A stretch of 64,000 bases of DNA from Olsenella_L kribbiana (lineage in GTDB: Bacteria > Actinomycetota > Coriobacteriia > Coriobacteriales > Atopobiaceae), in NCBI RefSeq assembly GCF_036408795.1, contig NZ_JAZGJP010000003.1:124001-188000 (forward strand). Direction: 5' to 3'. Shown in pieces: positions 33,232 through 42,688 of the stretch (positions are counted from its first letter, which is position 1; the number at the start of each line of letters is the position of its first letter). The notes under the pieces were generated by a model. That model saw nothing but the letters and a program-made list of their open reading frames with translations. It did not search any database and was not told where the DNA came from. A program made the position numbers and the translations under genes.

Positions 33232-35253
33232 CTACTTCACTCCCAGATAGGTATCTGCTGCATACTGTGCAATCTGCTTCAGGTCTCCCGACTGCGCCGA
33301 ATAGGCATCCTTCGGAGCACAGGTCACGACTGCCTGGATGGTCGAAGAGCCCGATTCCTGATAGAGCAGCACGGTCCAGATAAGGTCTCCCTGGCTGCCA
33401 GCACTGCAGATGTAGGAAGTGCCGGACGTTGTCTTCGTGCTCGAGCTTTCCTTCGAAGCATCTGAAGATGTATTCGAGTTCGCATTCGTGCTTGTGGACG
33501 TGCTCGAAGAGGAGCTCGAGGAGTTTGTCGTCTGGCTCTGAGAGGACGCGCCGGAAGACGTGCTGCTGCCATTCGTGGATGTCGAGGAAGAAGTGCTGCT
33601 CGATACCGTGGCACCCTTCGTGGAAAGGCCGCAGAACGACATGACCGCAGACACTCCGTCATCCGTCAATGCCGTGGCACCGGCGTCAGAGGCTGCAACT
33701 GTAAGCTGCACGCCCGAGATCGTGGCACCAGAGGAAAGCACATCATCCGTAGCGCCTGACGTCTGTGCCTTCGCATGCGGCGTCGGCGTGAAGGCGATGG
33801 TCGGTGCATATTCCTTCGTATAGGTGCAGGTGGCTACATTGTCGGAAGACGCACCATAGACAAGCGCATAGCCCTGCTGCTCCATGTACTTGGCAATGTC
33901 CTGCGGTGTGGCAGAGAAGTAGTCTGCGACATGGTCTGCATCAGTGAGGGAGGAGCTCTCCTCTTCCTTCTTCTCGTTGGCAACGCGCACGGTCACGACC
34001 GTGCCCGAAGAGACCTGAGTACCGGCTTCTGGATCGGTCGAGTCCACAGTGCCGGCGTCGCGGTCTGCATCCACATAGACGACCTTGGCGACAAGGCCGC
34101 TCTGGGAAAGCGTGCTCACGGCAGCGTCTTTTGTCATGCCTATGACGTCAGGCACTTCATAGCCCTGGGCAACCGTGAGTGTCACGGTATCGCCTGAAGA
34201 GATTGTGGTACCCACATCAGGATCAACAGCTAGGACCGTGCCAGCATCGGAGTCTGAGCTCTGGTACACACAGTGAATCGTGCCTGCACCGATCTCGGAG
34301 AGTGCGGCAGATGCATCCTCCTTCGTCTTGCCGATGATGTCGGGGATGGTGCGCGCCTTGCCCACCTCAAGAGAGATCGTCGTGCCCTTGGCCTCACGCT
34401 CTCCTGCTTTGGTTCCCTGCGAGAGCACCTTGCCGGCATCTGCATCCACATACGTGTAGCCGACGTCTGCCACAAAGCCGGCCTCCTCGATCTTCTGGAC
34501 CGCTACATCTTCTGTAAGTCCCTGGACATCAGGGACGCTCACGCCTCCCCACCACTGGAACATGTAGCCGATGAGGCCAATGGCAAGAGCGGCAGCCACG
34601 GCGCAGATTGCGATAGCGATCGTGCGGCGGCGCTTGGGTGTGGAGCCGTGCTCTGTGCCATCTCCCTCTTCTGGCTTCTCCTGATCTGCAGGAGCCTCCG
34701 CGCCCTCTTCTCCTGCAGGCCCCTCCTCGGAGGGCAGCTCTTCTGGTGCCGGCTCAGGCGCTGCCGCCATATCGAGTGGCACCGCGACCGGCGCGACCTG
34801 TGTGAGCGTGGAATCGGAATCGATGCTCTCGCCGTCTATGCGCTCAAGGCCCAAGGAAGGATCTGTGTCCTCTTCCTCATTCTCGAAGACAGCCTCGGTA
34901 GCCTTCTCCTTGATATAGGTTTCGAAGTCCACCGCATTTGTGGGCCCCTCTTCGACCTTGGCTGTTTCTGCCATGGCTTCAGGGACGACGCGGGCCGTCG
35001 CTTCAGGTGCATGGGTCGTAGGGACCGTGGCATCTCCCACCGCCCCCATAGGCTGGGTCTGTCCCTGGGAACGTGCTTCGGCGGCCTTCCTCACTGCCTC
35101 ATCGATCTGGCCTGCAGCAACGGTCGCTGCAGCATCCTTTGCTTCCACGACATGCACCTTCGGCGCCTTGGCACCAGGCTTCAAGGGATAGCCGCACTGC
35201 GTGCAGAAGCGGGCTGTATCCAAGACTTCTGCTCCGCACTTCGGGCACTTCAT
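33232..35253 (-). CDS. Zinc-ribbon membrane protein with three PASTA domains
   Basis: This 673-residue protein has a CxxC zinc ribbon (MKCPKCGAEV...FCTQCGYPL), an acidic disordered part, a membrane helix (IAIAICAVAAALAIGLIGYMF, about 235-255) and three PASTA domains outside (VPDVQGLTEDVAVQKIEEAGF; IPDIIGKTKEDASAALSEIG; VPDVIGMTKDAAVSTLSQSG). A Ser/Thr/Asn-rich spacer and a C-terminal domain of ~150 residues close it. PASTA domains usually sit on Ser/Thr kinases and bind muropeptides; here no kinase exists and a zinc ribbon takes its place, so it may sense cell wall precursors (inference). ATG 35253 has AAGGAG ten bases upstream. Confidence 0.88.
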   Translation of the reverse strand: MKCPKCGAEVLDTARFCTQCGYPLKPGAKAPKVHVVEAKDAAATVAAGQIDEAVRKAAEARSQGQTQPMGAVGDATVPTTHAPEATARVVPEAMAETAKVEEGPTNAVDFETYIKEKATEAVFENEEEDTDPSLGLERIDGESIDSDSTLTQVAPVAVPLDMAAAPEPAPEELPSEEGPAGEEGAEAPADQEKPEEGDGTEHGSTPKRRRTIAIAICAVAAALAIGLIGYMFQWWGGVSVPDVQGLTEDVAVQKIEEAGFVADVGYTYVDADAGKVLSQGTKAGEREAKGTTISLEVGKARTIPDIIGKTKEDASAALSEIGAGTIHCVYQSSDSDAGTVLAVDPDVGTTISSGDTVTLTVAQGYEVPDVIGMTKDAAVSTLSQSGLVAKVVYVDADRDAGTVDSTDPEAGTQVSSGTVVTVRVANEKKEEESSSLTDADHVADYFSATPQDIAKYMEQQGYALVYGASSDNVATCTYTKEYAPTIAFTPTPHAKAQTSGATDDVLSSGATISGVQLTVAASDAGATALTDDGVSAVMSFCGLSTKGATVSSSTSSSTSTNGSSTSSGASSQSQTTNSSSSSSSTSTSTNANSNTSSDASKESSSTKTTSGTSYICSAGSQGDLIWTVLLYQESGSSTIQAVVTCAPKDAYSAQSGDLKQIAQYAADTYLGVK

Positions 35254-35359
35254 AATCGGCAAGCTCCTTATCTTATGGGCAGGCATGCGTCTGCCCGAAA
35301 CATTCCTGAATGAAATGATACGCCAGCGCCAGTTCCCCGGCATATATCCGCATACGCAA

Positions 35360-35397
35360 AGAGGCCTCCTGCACCATTGCTGGCACAGGAGGCCTCT
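35360..35397. terminator. clpB terminator
   Basis: AGAGGCCTCCTG and CAGGAGGCCTCT form a perfect 12-bp stem 38 nt past the clpB stop. Confidence 0.85.
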
Positions 35398-35434
35398 CAT
35401 ATCAGGCAGCTGGCTAATCAGCTGCTATGCGCAA

Positions 35435-38113
35435 TTACTCGACGTCGTCAGGCTCGAGCGGCTCGTCTTCGGAGCTTTCGGAGGAACCTGCCTCCTGCTC
35501 CTTCTTCCGGGCCTCGGAAGCGGCATCGTCGCGCTCTGCATAGAGCCTGTCGTCTGCCCCCACATCGACCTTCACGACATCGCCCTCGTGGAGCTTGCCG
35601 TCGATGATGAGGTTGGCGACATTGTCCACGACCTGGCGCTGGATCAGACGCTTCAGAGGACGTGCACCGAAGACCGGATCCAGGCCATCGAGAGCCAAGG
35701 ACTGCTTTGCGGGGTCCGTGAGCTCGAGCACGATGCGGTCACGCTCGAGACGCTTGCGGACGTCCTTGAGCTGGATATCGACAATCTTCTCGATGTCTTC
35801 GAGTCCAAGCGGATGGAAGACCACGACGTCGTCGATACGGTTCAGGAACTCGGGCTTGAACGTCTGGCGCAGGGCATTGTTGACCTGGCGCTGGACCTCT
35901 GCCGGGTCGCTCGATGCATTGGCACCGGCGATGTACTGGCTGCCCACGTTCGATGTCATGATGATGATCGTGTTCTTGAAGCTCACGACCCTGCCCTGGC
36001 CATCCGTGAGGCGGCCATCGTCCAGGACCTGGAGCAGGATGTTGAAGACATCAGGATGTGCCTTCTCCATCTCGTCGAGCAGGATCACGCAGTAGGGATG
36101 ACGGCGTACGGCTTCGGTGAGCTGGCCACCTTCGTCGTAGCCCACATATCCAGGAGGAGCACCGATAAGACGCTGGACCGAGAACTTCTCCATGTACTCG
36201 GACATATCGATACGGACCAGTGCCTTCTCATCGTCGAAGAGGCACTCAGCCAGAGCCTTTGCAAGCTCCGTCTTGCCGACACCGGTAGGGCCGAGGAAGA
36301 AGAAGCTGCCGATAGGACGGTCAGGATCCGAGAGTCCCGCACGGCTGCGCCTGACAGCGGCTGCGACGGCACGCACGGCCTCGTCCTGCCCCACGACACG
36401 CTTGTGGAGCTCGGTCTCGAGGTTCCTGAGCTTGTCCATCTCGCCCTGCATCATCTTGGACACAGGAATGCCGGTCCAGCTCGAAACGACCTCTGCGATC
36501 TCTTCCGAGGTGACCTCCTCTTTGAGGAGCCCTCCCTCTTCCTGCTTGGCATTGAGCGCCTTCTCTGCAGCGTCATACTGCTTCTGAAGGGCCGGAATCG
36601 TGGCATAGCGGAGCTCGGAGGCACGGGCCAGGTTGCCTTCGCGGGTGACGCGCTCCATCTCGGTCTTCGCGTCCTCGATCTGGCTCTTCAGGTCCTGCAC
36701 CTTGTCGATGGCAGACTTCTCGTTCTGCCAGTTCGCCTTCATGCCATCAAGCTTCTCCTGGGTCTGGGCAATCTCCTTGCGGAGCGTCTTCAGGCGTTCC
36801 TTCGAAGCATCGTCCTCCTCCTTCATGAGAGCCTGCTCTTCGATCTGCATCTGCGTGAGCTGGCGATCTACTGCATCGATATCGGCAGGCATGGAATCGA
36901 GCTCCATGCGGAGCCTCGATGCTGCCTCATCGACGAGGTCGATGGCCTTGTCCGGCAGGAACCTGTCGGAGATGTAGCGGTTCGAAAGATCGGCGGCCGC
37001 AACAAGCGCCGAGTCCGTAATGCGGACGCGGTGGTGCTGCTCGTACTTGTCCTTGATGCCACGAAGGATTGAGATTGTATCCTCGACACTAGGCTCGCCG
37101 ACCATGACAGGCTGGAACCTGCGGGCCAGAGCCTGGTCCTTCTCAATGTACTTGTGGTACTCGTCCAAGGTCGTAGCACCGATTGCGTGAAGGACGCCAC
37201 GGGCCAGGGCCGGCTTCAGGATGTTGCCTGCATCCATCGAGCCTTCCGTGGCACCGGCACCCACAATCGTGTGCAGCTCATCGATGAAGAGGATGATCTT
37301 GCCGTTCGACTTCTCGACTTCCTTGAGGACGCTCTTGAGCCTGTCCTCGAACTCGCCACGGTACTTGGCGCCAGCCACGAGCGCGCTCATATCGAGCTCG
37401 ATGAGCTCCTTGTCGCGCAGGGTGGACGGCACATCGCCGTTAACGATACGCTGGGCCAGGCCCTCGACGATAGCGGTCTTGCCGACACCCGGCTCGCCGA
37501 TCAGCACCGGGTTGTTCTTCGTACGCCTCGAGAGCACCTGGATCGTGCGGCGGATCTCCTCCACTCGTCCTATGACAGGATCGAGCTTGCCCTGGCGGGC
37601 AAGGTCCGTGACGTTCCTGCCGTAGCGCTCGAGCGCCTCGAACTCAGGCTTTGCATCCTGCGATGTGACGCGGGAGTCGCCCCTGAGCTCTGTATAGGCC
37701 TCTTGGATGCGCTTTGCCGTGACGCCCGAAGCCTTCAAGATCGAACCTGCATCTGACTTGTCGTCAGCCAGCGCAATGAGCAGATGCTCGGATGTGACAT
37801 ACTGGTCATCCATCTTCGCTGCAATCTTCTCTGCGTCGTTCGTGAGGCGCACGAAGTCATTGCTCATGCCCATCTGAGAGCTGTCTCCCGATACCTTGGG
37901 AGCACGGGCGATTGCTTGGTCGGTCTGGTTCTGTATGCTCTTCGGGTCTGCGCCGACACGCTCGATGATGGCCGTGATGTTGCGCTCGCCGGAATCGAGC
38001 AGCGCCTTCAGCAGATGGATGGGCTCCAGAGCGCCAGCCTGCGCATCAACAGCCACACCCATAGCGCTCTGCAGCGCTTCCTGGGCCGTCACAGCCCATT
38101 TGTTGATGTTCAT
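35435..38113 (-). CDS. clpB: ClpB disaggregase
   Basis: ClpB works with DnaK to disaggregate proteins. The 892-residue protein has the N-terminal repeat domain, a first AAA domain (GEPGVGKTAIVEGLA, IILFIDELHTIVGAG), the long coiled-coil middle domain and a second AAA domain (LGPTGVGKTELAKALA, CVILLDEMEKAHPDV), with an acidic C-terminal tail. I chose ATG 38113 (MNINKWAVTAQEAL), matching the family; it follows GAGAGGTG. It has its own promoter region with the candidate heat-shock operator (38210-38232) and a terminator on either side. It is downstream of the dnaK-hspR genes, in the same direction. Confidence 0.97.
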   Translation of the reverse strand: MNINKWAVTAQEALQSAMGVAVDAQAGALEPIHLLKALLDSGERNITAIIERVGADPKSIQNQTDQAIARAPKVSGDSSQMGMSNDFVRLTNDAEKIAAKMDDQYVTSEHLLIALADDKSDAGSILKASGVTAKRIQEAYTELRGDSRVTSQDAKPEFEALERYGRNVTDLARQGKLDPVIGRVEEIRRTIQVLSRRTKNNPVLIGEPGVGKTAIVEGLAQRIVNGDVPSTLRDKELIELDMSALVAGAKYRGEFEDRLKSVLKEVEKSNGKIILFIDELHTIVGAGATEGSMDAGNILKPALARGVLHAIGATTLDEYHKYIEKDQALARRFQPVMVGEPSVEDTISILRGIKDKYEQHHRVRITDSALVAAADLSNRYISDRFLPDKAIDLVDEAASRLRMELDSMPADIDAVDRQLTQMQIEEQALMKEEDDASKERLKTLRKEIAQTQEKLDGMKANWQNEKSAIDKVQDLKSQIEDAKTEMERVTREGNLARASELRYATIPALQKQYDAAEKALNAKQEEGGLLKEEVTSEEIAEVVSSWTGIPVSKMMQGEMDKLRNLETELHKRVVGQDEAVRAVAAAVRRSRAGLSDPDRPIGSFFFLGPTGVGKTELAKALAECLFDDEKALVRIDMSEYMEKFSVQRLIGAPPGYVGYDEGGQLTEAVRRHPYCVILLDEMEKAHPDVFNILLQVLDDGRLTDGQGRVVSFKNTIIIMTSNVGSQYIAGANASSDPAEVQRQVNNALRQTFKPEFLNRIDDVVVFHPLGLEDIEKIVDIQLKDVRKRLERDRIVLELTDPAKQSLALDGLDPVFGARPLKRLIQRQVVDNVANLIIDGKLHEGDVVKVDVGADDRLYAERDDAASEARKKEQEAGSSESSEDEPLEPDDVE

Positions 38114-38209
38114 ATAGCACTCACCTCTCTTTGGAATGGAAGGCATCTCTTCCAATCCGTCTTTCCTTTTCAGGTACTAGTGTTCCCGCATTGCCCCTCT
38201 CTCATACAT

Positions 38210-38232
38210 ATCTAAGTCATTTCATATCAGAT
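38210..38232. promoter_or_regulatory. candidate heat-shock operator upstream of clpB
   Basis: ATCTAA and TCAGAT (imperfect arms, 11-nt spacer) within CATATCTAAGTC. The same half-site and spacing occur before dnaK and hsp20. It lies ~100 bp before the clpB start. Confidence 0.65.
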
Positions 38233-38318
38233 TTTTTGTATCTCCATGACTCAGTCTTTGAGGGCTATCAGTAGTATCAGTGACGATAGATAGGGTCAGG
38301 AGGTTTCTCTCCTACGAA

Positions 38319-38344
38319 GGAAGGCAGCCGCGAGGCTGCCTTCC
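38319..38344 (-). terminator. terminator after hspR
   Basis: GGAAGGCAGCC and GGCTGCCTTCC form an 11-bp perfect stem with loop GCGA; it is followed by TTCG on the minus strand. It ends the dnaK operon before clpB. Confidence 0.85.
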
Positions 38345-38368
38345 AAGCACGCTCGTATGCAGTTTTCC

Positions 38369-38824
38369 CTAGACGTCCCGATCTTCATCGACGTCGTCGT
38401 CCGCATCTGCCCCTGAAGAGAGGAGGCCGCGCATGACCTGCTCTGCGGTCTGTCCCTTGTAGGGAGTAAGCGCCACTATCTTCTCGCGCATGCGGAGCTC
38501 GTGGACCTCGTCCTCGAGCTCGCGCACACGTTCTCTGAGCTCGTCTATCTCCTTGTTGCGCTTGTCTGCAACCTCGCGCATATCGAGGATGCGGATGACG
38601 CCTGCAAGGTTGATGCCTTCGTCCGTGAGCTTCGCGATAAGGTTCAGGCGCTCGATATCTGCCTGGGAGTAGAGACGGGTATTGCCTCTCGAACGTCCCG
38701 GTGTCACAAGCCCCTTCTGCTCATAGACACGAAGCGTCTGGGGATGCATGCCGGTAAGCTCTGCGGCTACGCTGATCATGTAGAGCGGCTTGTTCTTCCC
38801 TGTACGGTCGTCACTGCGAGCCAT
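38369..38824 (-). CDS. hspR: HspR, MerR-type heat-shock repressor
   Basis: HspR represses the dnaK operon and related chaperone genes and is often bound by DnaK itself. The 151-residue protein has a MerR winged helix (LYMISVAAELTGMHPQTLRVYEQKGLVTPGRSRGNTRLYS, ~16-55) and a long coiled-coil (EIDELRERVRELEDEVHEL) typical of HspR. It is the last gene of dnaK-grpE-dnaJ-hspR. I chose ATG 38824, overlapping the 3' end of dnaJ by 14 nt, with GGAG just upstream; ATG 38836 is also possible. The inverted repeats before dnaK, clpB and hsp20 are likely its operators. Confidence 0.9.
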   Translation of the reverse strand: MARSDDRTGKNKPLYMISVAAELTGMHPQTLRVYEQKGLVTPGRSRGNTRLYSQADIERLNLIAKLTDEGINLAGVIRILDMREVADKRNKEIDELRERVRELEDEVHELRMREKIVALTPYKGQTAEQVMRGLLSSGADADDDVDEDRDV

Positions 38825-39785
38825 AGCGCTCCGCATCCTTTCTGTAGTCGCGGGTATCTGCGTCCTTCAGGGCCTGGAGTGCCTCGCGCTCCTTCTGCGT
38901 GAGCTTGCGAGGAACGGCAATCCTGATCGTGACGTAGAGGGCGCCCTTCTGTCCCTTGTGCTTCACATCAGGAGCGCCAAGATCGCGGAAGCGGAACGTC
39001 TTGCCATCCTGCGACCCTGCCGGGACCTTGAGACGCACCGTCTCGCCCTGAGGCGTCGGCACATCGATGACAGAGCCCAGTGCCGCCTCATAGAAGCTCA
39101 CCGGGAGCTCCATGCGGATGTCTGCGCCGTCACGCTTGAAGAGCGGATGCTCCTGCACGCGAGTCGTGATAACGAAATCGCCGCGCTCGCCGCCGCCGTA
39201 GCCATAGTCGCCACGTCCGCGGTAGCGGAGCTTGCCACCGTCGACCGCACCTGCCGGAATCTTGACCGTGATGGTCTGCTTCTCCCCCGTCGAGGGAATC
39301 GTATAGGAGACCTTCCGTGTCGCACCCTTCAGGGCATCCTCGAAGGGCACCTCGATTGTAGCGGTGAGGTCTCCGCCCTTCTGGGGCCTCGGCTCACGGC
39401 GCGTATTCCCTGCACCGCCGCCAAAGATCGTCGAGAAGTCGAAGCCATTGAAGGCTCCGTCTCCCGAACGGATATTGTCGAAGATATCGCCCCAGTCGAC
39501 GCCCTGGCCGTTCGTGGTGTACGTATACGTCCTGTTGCGTCCGCCCGAGCCGCCGAAGTCTGCACCTGGGATGCCACCGAACATCAGGAGCTGGTCATAC
39601 TCGCGGCGCTTGTCCGGATTGGACAGCGTCTCGTAGGCTTCCGAGAGCTCCTTGAACTTCTGCTCGTCGCCGCCGTTGTCCGGGTGGTACTTCACGGCAA
39701 GCTTGCGGAATGCCTTCTTGATCTCGTCCTGGGTGGCGTCACGCTTTACGCCCAGCACGTCGTAGAAGTTTCTCTTGTCAGCCAT
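38811..39785 (-). CDS. dnaJ: DnaJ-family co-chaperone without zinc finger
   Basis: A J domain (YDVLGVKRDATQDEIKKAFRKLA with HPD in KYHPDNGG) is followed by a Gly-rich part and two beta-barrel client domains (LTATIEVPFEDALKGATRKV; PVSFYEAALGSVIDVPTP). The four-CxxCxGxG zinc-finger region of standard DnaJ is missing, so this is a type-II (CbpA-like) J protein of 324 residues. It stimulates DnaK's ATPase. It sits in the dnaK operon between grpE and hspR, as in many actinobacteria. Its stop overlaps the hspR start. Confidence 0.95.
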   Translation of the reverse strand: MADKRNFYDVLGVKRDATQDEIKKAFRKLAVKYHPDNGGDEQKFKELSEAYETLSNPDKRREYDQLLMFGGIPGADFGGSGGRNRTYTYTTNGQGVDWGDIFDNIRSGDGAFNGFDFSTIFGGGAGNTRREPRPQKGGDLTATIEVPFEDALKGATRKVSYTIPSTGEKQTITVKIPAGAVDGGKLRYRGRGDYGYGGGERGDFVITTRVQEHPLFKRDGADIRMELPVSFYEAALGSVIDVPTPQGETVRLKVPAGSQDGKTFRFRDLGAPDVKHKGQKGALYVTIRIAVPRKLTQKEREALQALKDADTRDYRKDAERYGSQ

Positions 39786-39822
39786 AAAGCTTCTCGCCCC
39801 CTTCTTCTCTTCTCATAGACAA

Positions 39823-39848
39823 GCGCCCGAACCCAAGGGCCCGGGCGC
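39823..39848 (-). other. hairpin between grpE and dnaJ
   Basis: GCGCCCG and CGGGCGC form a 7-bp stem in the 80-nt gap between grpE and dnaJ. It has no clear T-run and could serve mRNA processing or attenuation. Confidence 0.5.
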
Positions 39849-39865
39849 GCATCTGGTGTGGCCTC

Positions 39866-40597
39866 TTACTTTGCGCTGTCAGCCGCGCCATCCTTCTTCT
39901 CCTGCGGGCGCTTCTTCCCGCCGTAGGTGACTGTCACCATTGCGGAACGGATGACCTTGCCTCCCATGCGGTAGCCCTTCTGGTAGACCTGGGAGACCGT
40001 GTCCTCATAGACATCGGCATTCTCCTCGCGTCCCACCGCCTGGTGCGTCAGGGGATCGAACGGCTCGCCTGCAGGATCGATGACCTCGACCCCCTCGCCG
40101 CCGAGCACCCCGAGCATCTTGGTGTGCACCGCCTGGATGCCATCGGCAAACTGTGCAAGGTTTGCATCCTCGCCTGCCGTATTCTTCGCATGCTCGATGG
40201 CGCGCTCCATATCGTCAAGCACGGGGAGGAGCTTCTCCACGAGGCGCTCGTTTGCACGGGCGCGCTCGTTCGTGCGCTCCTGCTCGGTCCTCTTGCGGAA
40301 GTTCTGCCACTCTGCCTGGAGCCTCAGATACTTGTCCTGGGCCTCCTTGGCGGCATTCTCGGCCTTCTTCTGGCCTTCCTCTGCCGCGTCAAGCTTCTTG
40401 GCATACTCATCGCGCTCGGCTGCAAGCTTGTCGGCATCCTTCTTGAGGTCGTCTGCCGCCGCCTGCTCGCCTGCCTTGATGGCAGCCTCGATCATATCCT
40501 GCTCTGACATGCCCGATGTGTCGGTCTTCTGGGCAGCATCGGATGCACCCTTCTCAGGGCTTGCCTTCTTCTCATCGCTATCGATGGGCACCTTCAC
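39866..40597 (-). CDS. grpE: GrpE nucleotide exchange factor
   Basis: GrpE releases ADP from DnaK. The 243-residue protein begins with an acidic/basic disordered region and a long coiled coil (ERDEYAKKLDAAEEGQ), then the core LRLQAEWQNFRKRTEQER and the conserved C-terminal beta domain (GEPFDPLTHQAV, QVYQKGYRMGGKVIRSAMVTV). The start is GTG 40597 with GGAGG seven bases upstream. It lies 74 nt after dnaK, with a hairpin between them. Confidence 0.95.
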   Translation of the reverse strand: MKVPIDSDEKKASPEKGASDAAQKTDTSGMSEQDMIEAAIKAGEQAAADDLKKDADKLAAERDEYAKKLDAAEEGQKKAENAAKEAQDKYLRLQAEWQNFRKRTEQERTNERARANERLVEKLLPVLDDMERAIEHAKNTAGEDANLAQFADGIQAVHTKMLGVLGGEGVEVIDPAGEPFDPLTHQAVGREENADVYEDTVSQVYQKGYRMGGKVIRSAMVTVTYGGKKRPQEKKDGAADSAK

Positions 40598-40617
40598 GTC
40601 GCCCTCCTTCCAAGGCA

Positions 40618-40656
40618 GGGAAGGCGCAGAAGCTGTCCAAGCCTTCTGCGCTTCCC
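40618..40656 (-). other. hairpin between dnaK and grpE
   Basis: GGGAAGGCGCAGAAG and CTTCTGCGCTTCCC form a long stem with one bulge in the gap after dnaK. Similar intercistronic stems set dnaK:grpE ratios in other bacteria; here that is inference. Confidence 0.55.
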
Positions 40657-40671
40657 TGATTCAAATCAGAC

Positions 40672-42591
40672 CTACTCGGACTTCTTCTTGTCGTCGTCGA
40701 CGACCTCGTAGTCGGCATCGACCACGTCGTCAGCAGAGCCGGACTGCTGCTGGGCGCCTGCAGCGTCTGCTGCACCAGCCGTCTGGGCATTGGTCGTGGA
40801 ATACACGATCTCGGCGAGCTTGTGGCCCACATCCTGCAGCTTCTCGCCTGCAGCCTTGATAGCATCGATATCGGTGCCGTCAAGTGCCTTCTTGGCCTCT
40901 GCCACAGCGTCTTCGACCTGCTTCTTCATATCAGCAGGCACCTTATCGCCGAGGTCCTTGAGCGTCTGCTCCGTGCTGTAGGCAAGAGAGTCAGTCTGGT
41001 TCCTGACCTCGATCTCGTCCTTGTGCTTCTTGTCCTCTTCGGCGTGGGACTCTGCGTCCTTGACCATGCGGTCGACTTCGTCGTCAGAGAGAGCCGTGGA
41101 GCCAGAGATCGTGATCTGCTGGGACTTGCCGGTGCCCTTGTCCTTTGCCGTGACCTTCACGATACCGTTGGCATCGATATCGAACGTGACCTCGATCTGA
41201 GGGACGCCACGCGGTGCCAGAGGAATGCCGGTGAGCTGGAACTTGCCGAGCGACTTGTTGTCGCGTGCCATCTCACGCTCGCCCTGGAGGACATTGATCT
41301 CGACGGAGGTCTGGTTATCGGCTGCCGTGGAGTAGATCTCGGTCTTGGAGGTCGGGATCGTCGTGTTGCGGTCAATCATCTTCGTCATCACGCCGCCCAT
41401 GGTCTCGACACCGAGGGAAAGCGGGGTGACATCGAGAAGCAGGATGCCATTGACATCGCCGGTAAGGACGCCGCCCTGGACAGCTGCGCCATCAGCGACG
41501 ACCTCATCCGGGTTCACGGACATGTTCGGCTGCTTGCCGGTCATCTGCTTCACGAGCTCCTGGACAGCAGGCATACGGCTGGAGCCGCCGACGAGGATGA
41601 CCTCATCGACCTGGCTAATCTGGAGGTTCGCATCGCGGAGAGCCTTGGTCACAGGCTGCTTGCAGCGGTCGAGCAGGTCACGCGTGATGCGCTCGAACTC
41701 GGCACGCGTGAGCGTATAGTCGAGGTGCTTCGGGCCATTGGCATCAGCGGTGATGAACGGAAGGTTGATCTGTGCCTGCTGGGCAGAGGAGAGCTCCTTC
41801 TTCGCATTCTCGCAGGCCTCCTTCAGACGCTGCAGTGCCATCGGGTCCTTGCGCAGGTCGATGCCGTTCTCCTTCTCGAACTTCTCTGCACACCAGTCGA
41901 TGATGCGCTGGTCCCAGTCATCGCCACCGAGGTGGTTGTCGCCGTTCGTGGCGAGAACCTCGACGACGCCGTCTGCAAGGTCAAGCAGCGAGACATCGAA
42001 CGTGCCGCCGCCCAGGTCGAAGACAAGCACCTTCTGGTCGACATTCTTCTTGTCGAGGCCGTAGGCAAGAGCTGCAGCCGTCGGCTCGTTCACGATACGC
42101 TTGACATCGAGGCCTGCAATCTTGCCTGCATCCTTCGTTGCCTGACGCTGTGCATCATTGAAGTAGGCAGGAACCGTGATGACAGCCTCGGTGACCGGCT
42201 CGCCGAGATACTTCTCAGCGTCTGCCTTCATCTTCGAGAGAATCATTGCGGAGATCTGCTCCGGCGTGTAGTCCTCTCCGTCAATCTCAACGACAGCACG
42301 TCCGCCGGTGCCGCTCTTCACGGTGTACGGAACGGTCTTCAGCTCGGAGCCAACCTCGTCGTAGCGGCGGCCCATGAAGCGCTTGATAGAGAAGACGGTG
42401 TTCTTTGGGTTGGTGACAGCCTGGTTCTTTGCTGCCTTGCCGACGATGCGGTCTCCGTCAGAACGGAAGCCCACAACGGACGGCGTTGTACGGTCGCCCT
42501 CGGCGTTAACGATGATGGTCGGCTCGCCGCCTTCAAGAACGGCCATAGCCGAGTTGGTTGTACCAAGGTCGATTCCCAGAATCTTTCCCAT
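40672..42591 (-). CDS. dnaK: DnaK (Hsp70) chaperone
   Basis: The 639-residue protein shows the Hsp70 signatures MGKILGIDLGTTNSAMAVL, VFDLGGGTFDVSLLDL, VILVGGSSRMPAV, a substrate-binding domain (FDIDANGIVKVTAKDKGTGK) and a C-terminal lid ending in an acidic DDDKKKSE tail. It is the first gene of dnaK-grpE-dnaJ-hspR, a repressor-regulated operon. The start ATG 42591 has the family N-terminus. Upstream lies a -10-like TATAAT next to the candidate HspR operator. Confidence 0.98.
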   Translation of the reverse strand: MGKILGIDLGTTNSAMAVLEGGEPTIIVNAEGDRTTPSVVGFRSDGDRIVGKAAKNQAVTNPKNTVFSIKRFMGRRYDEVGSELKTVPYTVKSGTGGRAVVEIDGEDYTPEQISAMILSKMKADAEKYLGEPVTEAVITVPAYFNDAQRQATKDAGKIAGLDVKRIVNEPTAAALAYGLDKKNVDQKVLVFDLGGGTFDVSLLDLADGVVEVLATNGDNHLGGDDWDQRIIDWCAEKFEKENGIDLRKDPMALQRLKEACENAKKELSSAQQAQINLPFITADANGPKHLDYTLTRAEFERITRDLLDRCKQPVTKALRDANLQISQVDEVILVGGSSRMPAVQELVKQMTGKQPNMSVNPDEVVADGAAVQGGVLTGDVNGILLLDVTPLSLGVETMGGVMTKMIDRNTTIPTSKTEIYSTAADNQTSVEINVLQGEREMARDNKSLGKFQLTGIPLAPRGVPQIEVTFDIDANGIVKVTAKDKGTGKSQQITISGSTALSDDEVDRMVKDAESHAEEDKKHKDEIEVRNQTDSLAYSTEQTLKDLGDKVPADMKKQVEDAVAEAKKALDGTDIDAIKAAGEKLQDVGHKLAEIVYSTTNAQTAGAADAAGAQQQSGSADDVVDADYEVVDDDKKKSE

Positions 42592-42688
42592 GGTCTATTC
42601 CTTCCTTCGCTGCGGATTGCGTGCCCTCTGCACGTTGTGCCGCATTCCTTTTGCTTTACAGTCTCTATGATATCCCATCAATCCGATT

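Noticed and set aside
35201..37072. A 623-codon open frame on the plus strand
   Set aside because: It is antisense to clpB and the PASTA gene start, with no recognised domain.
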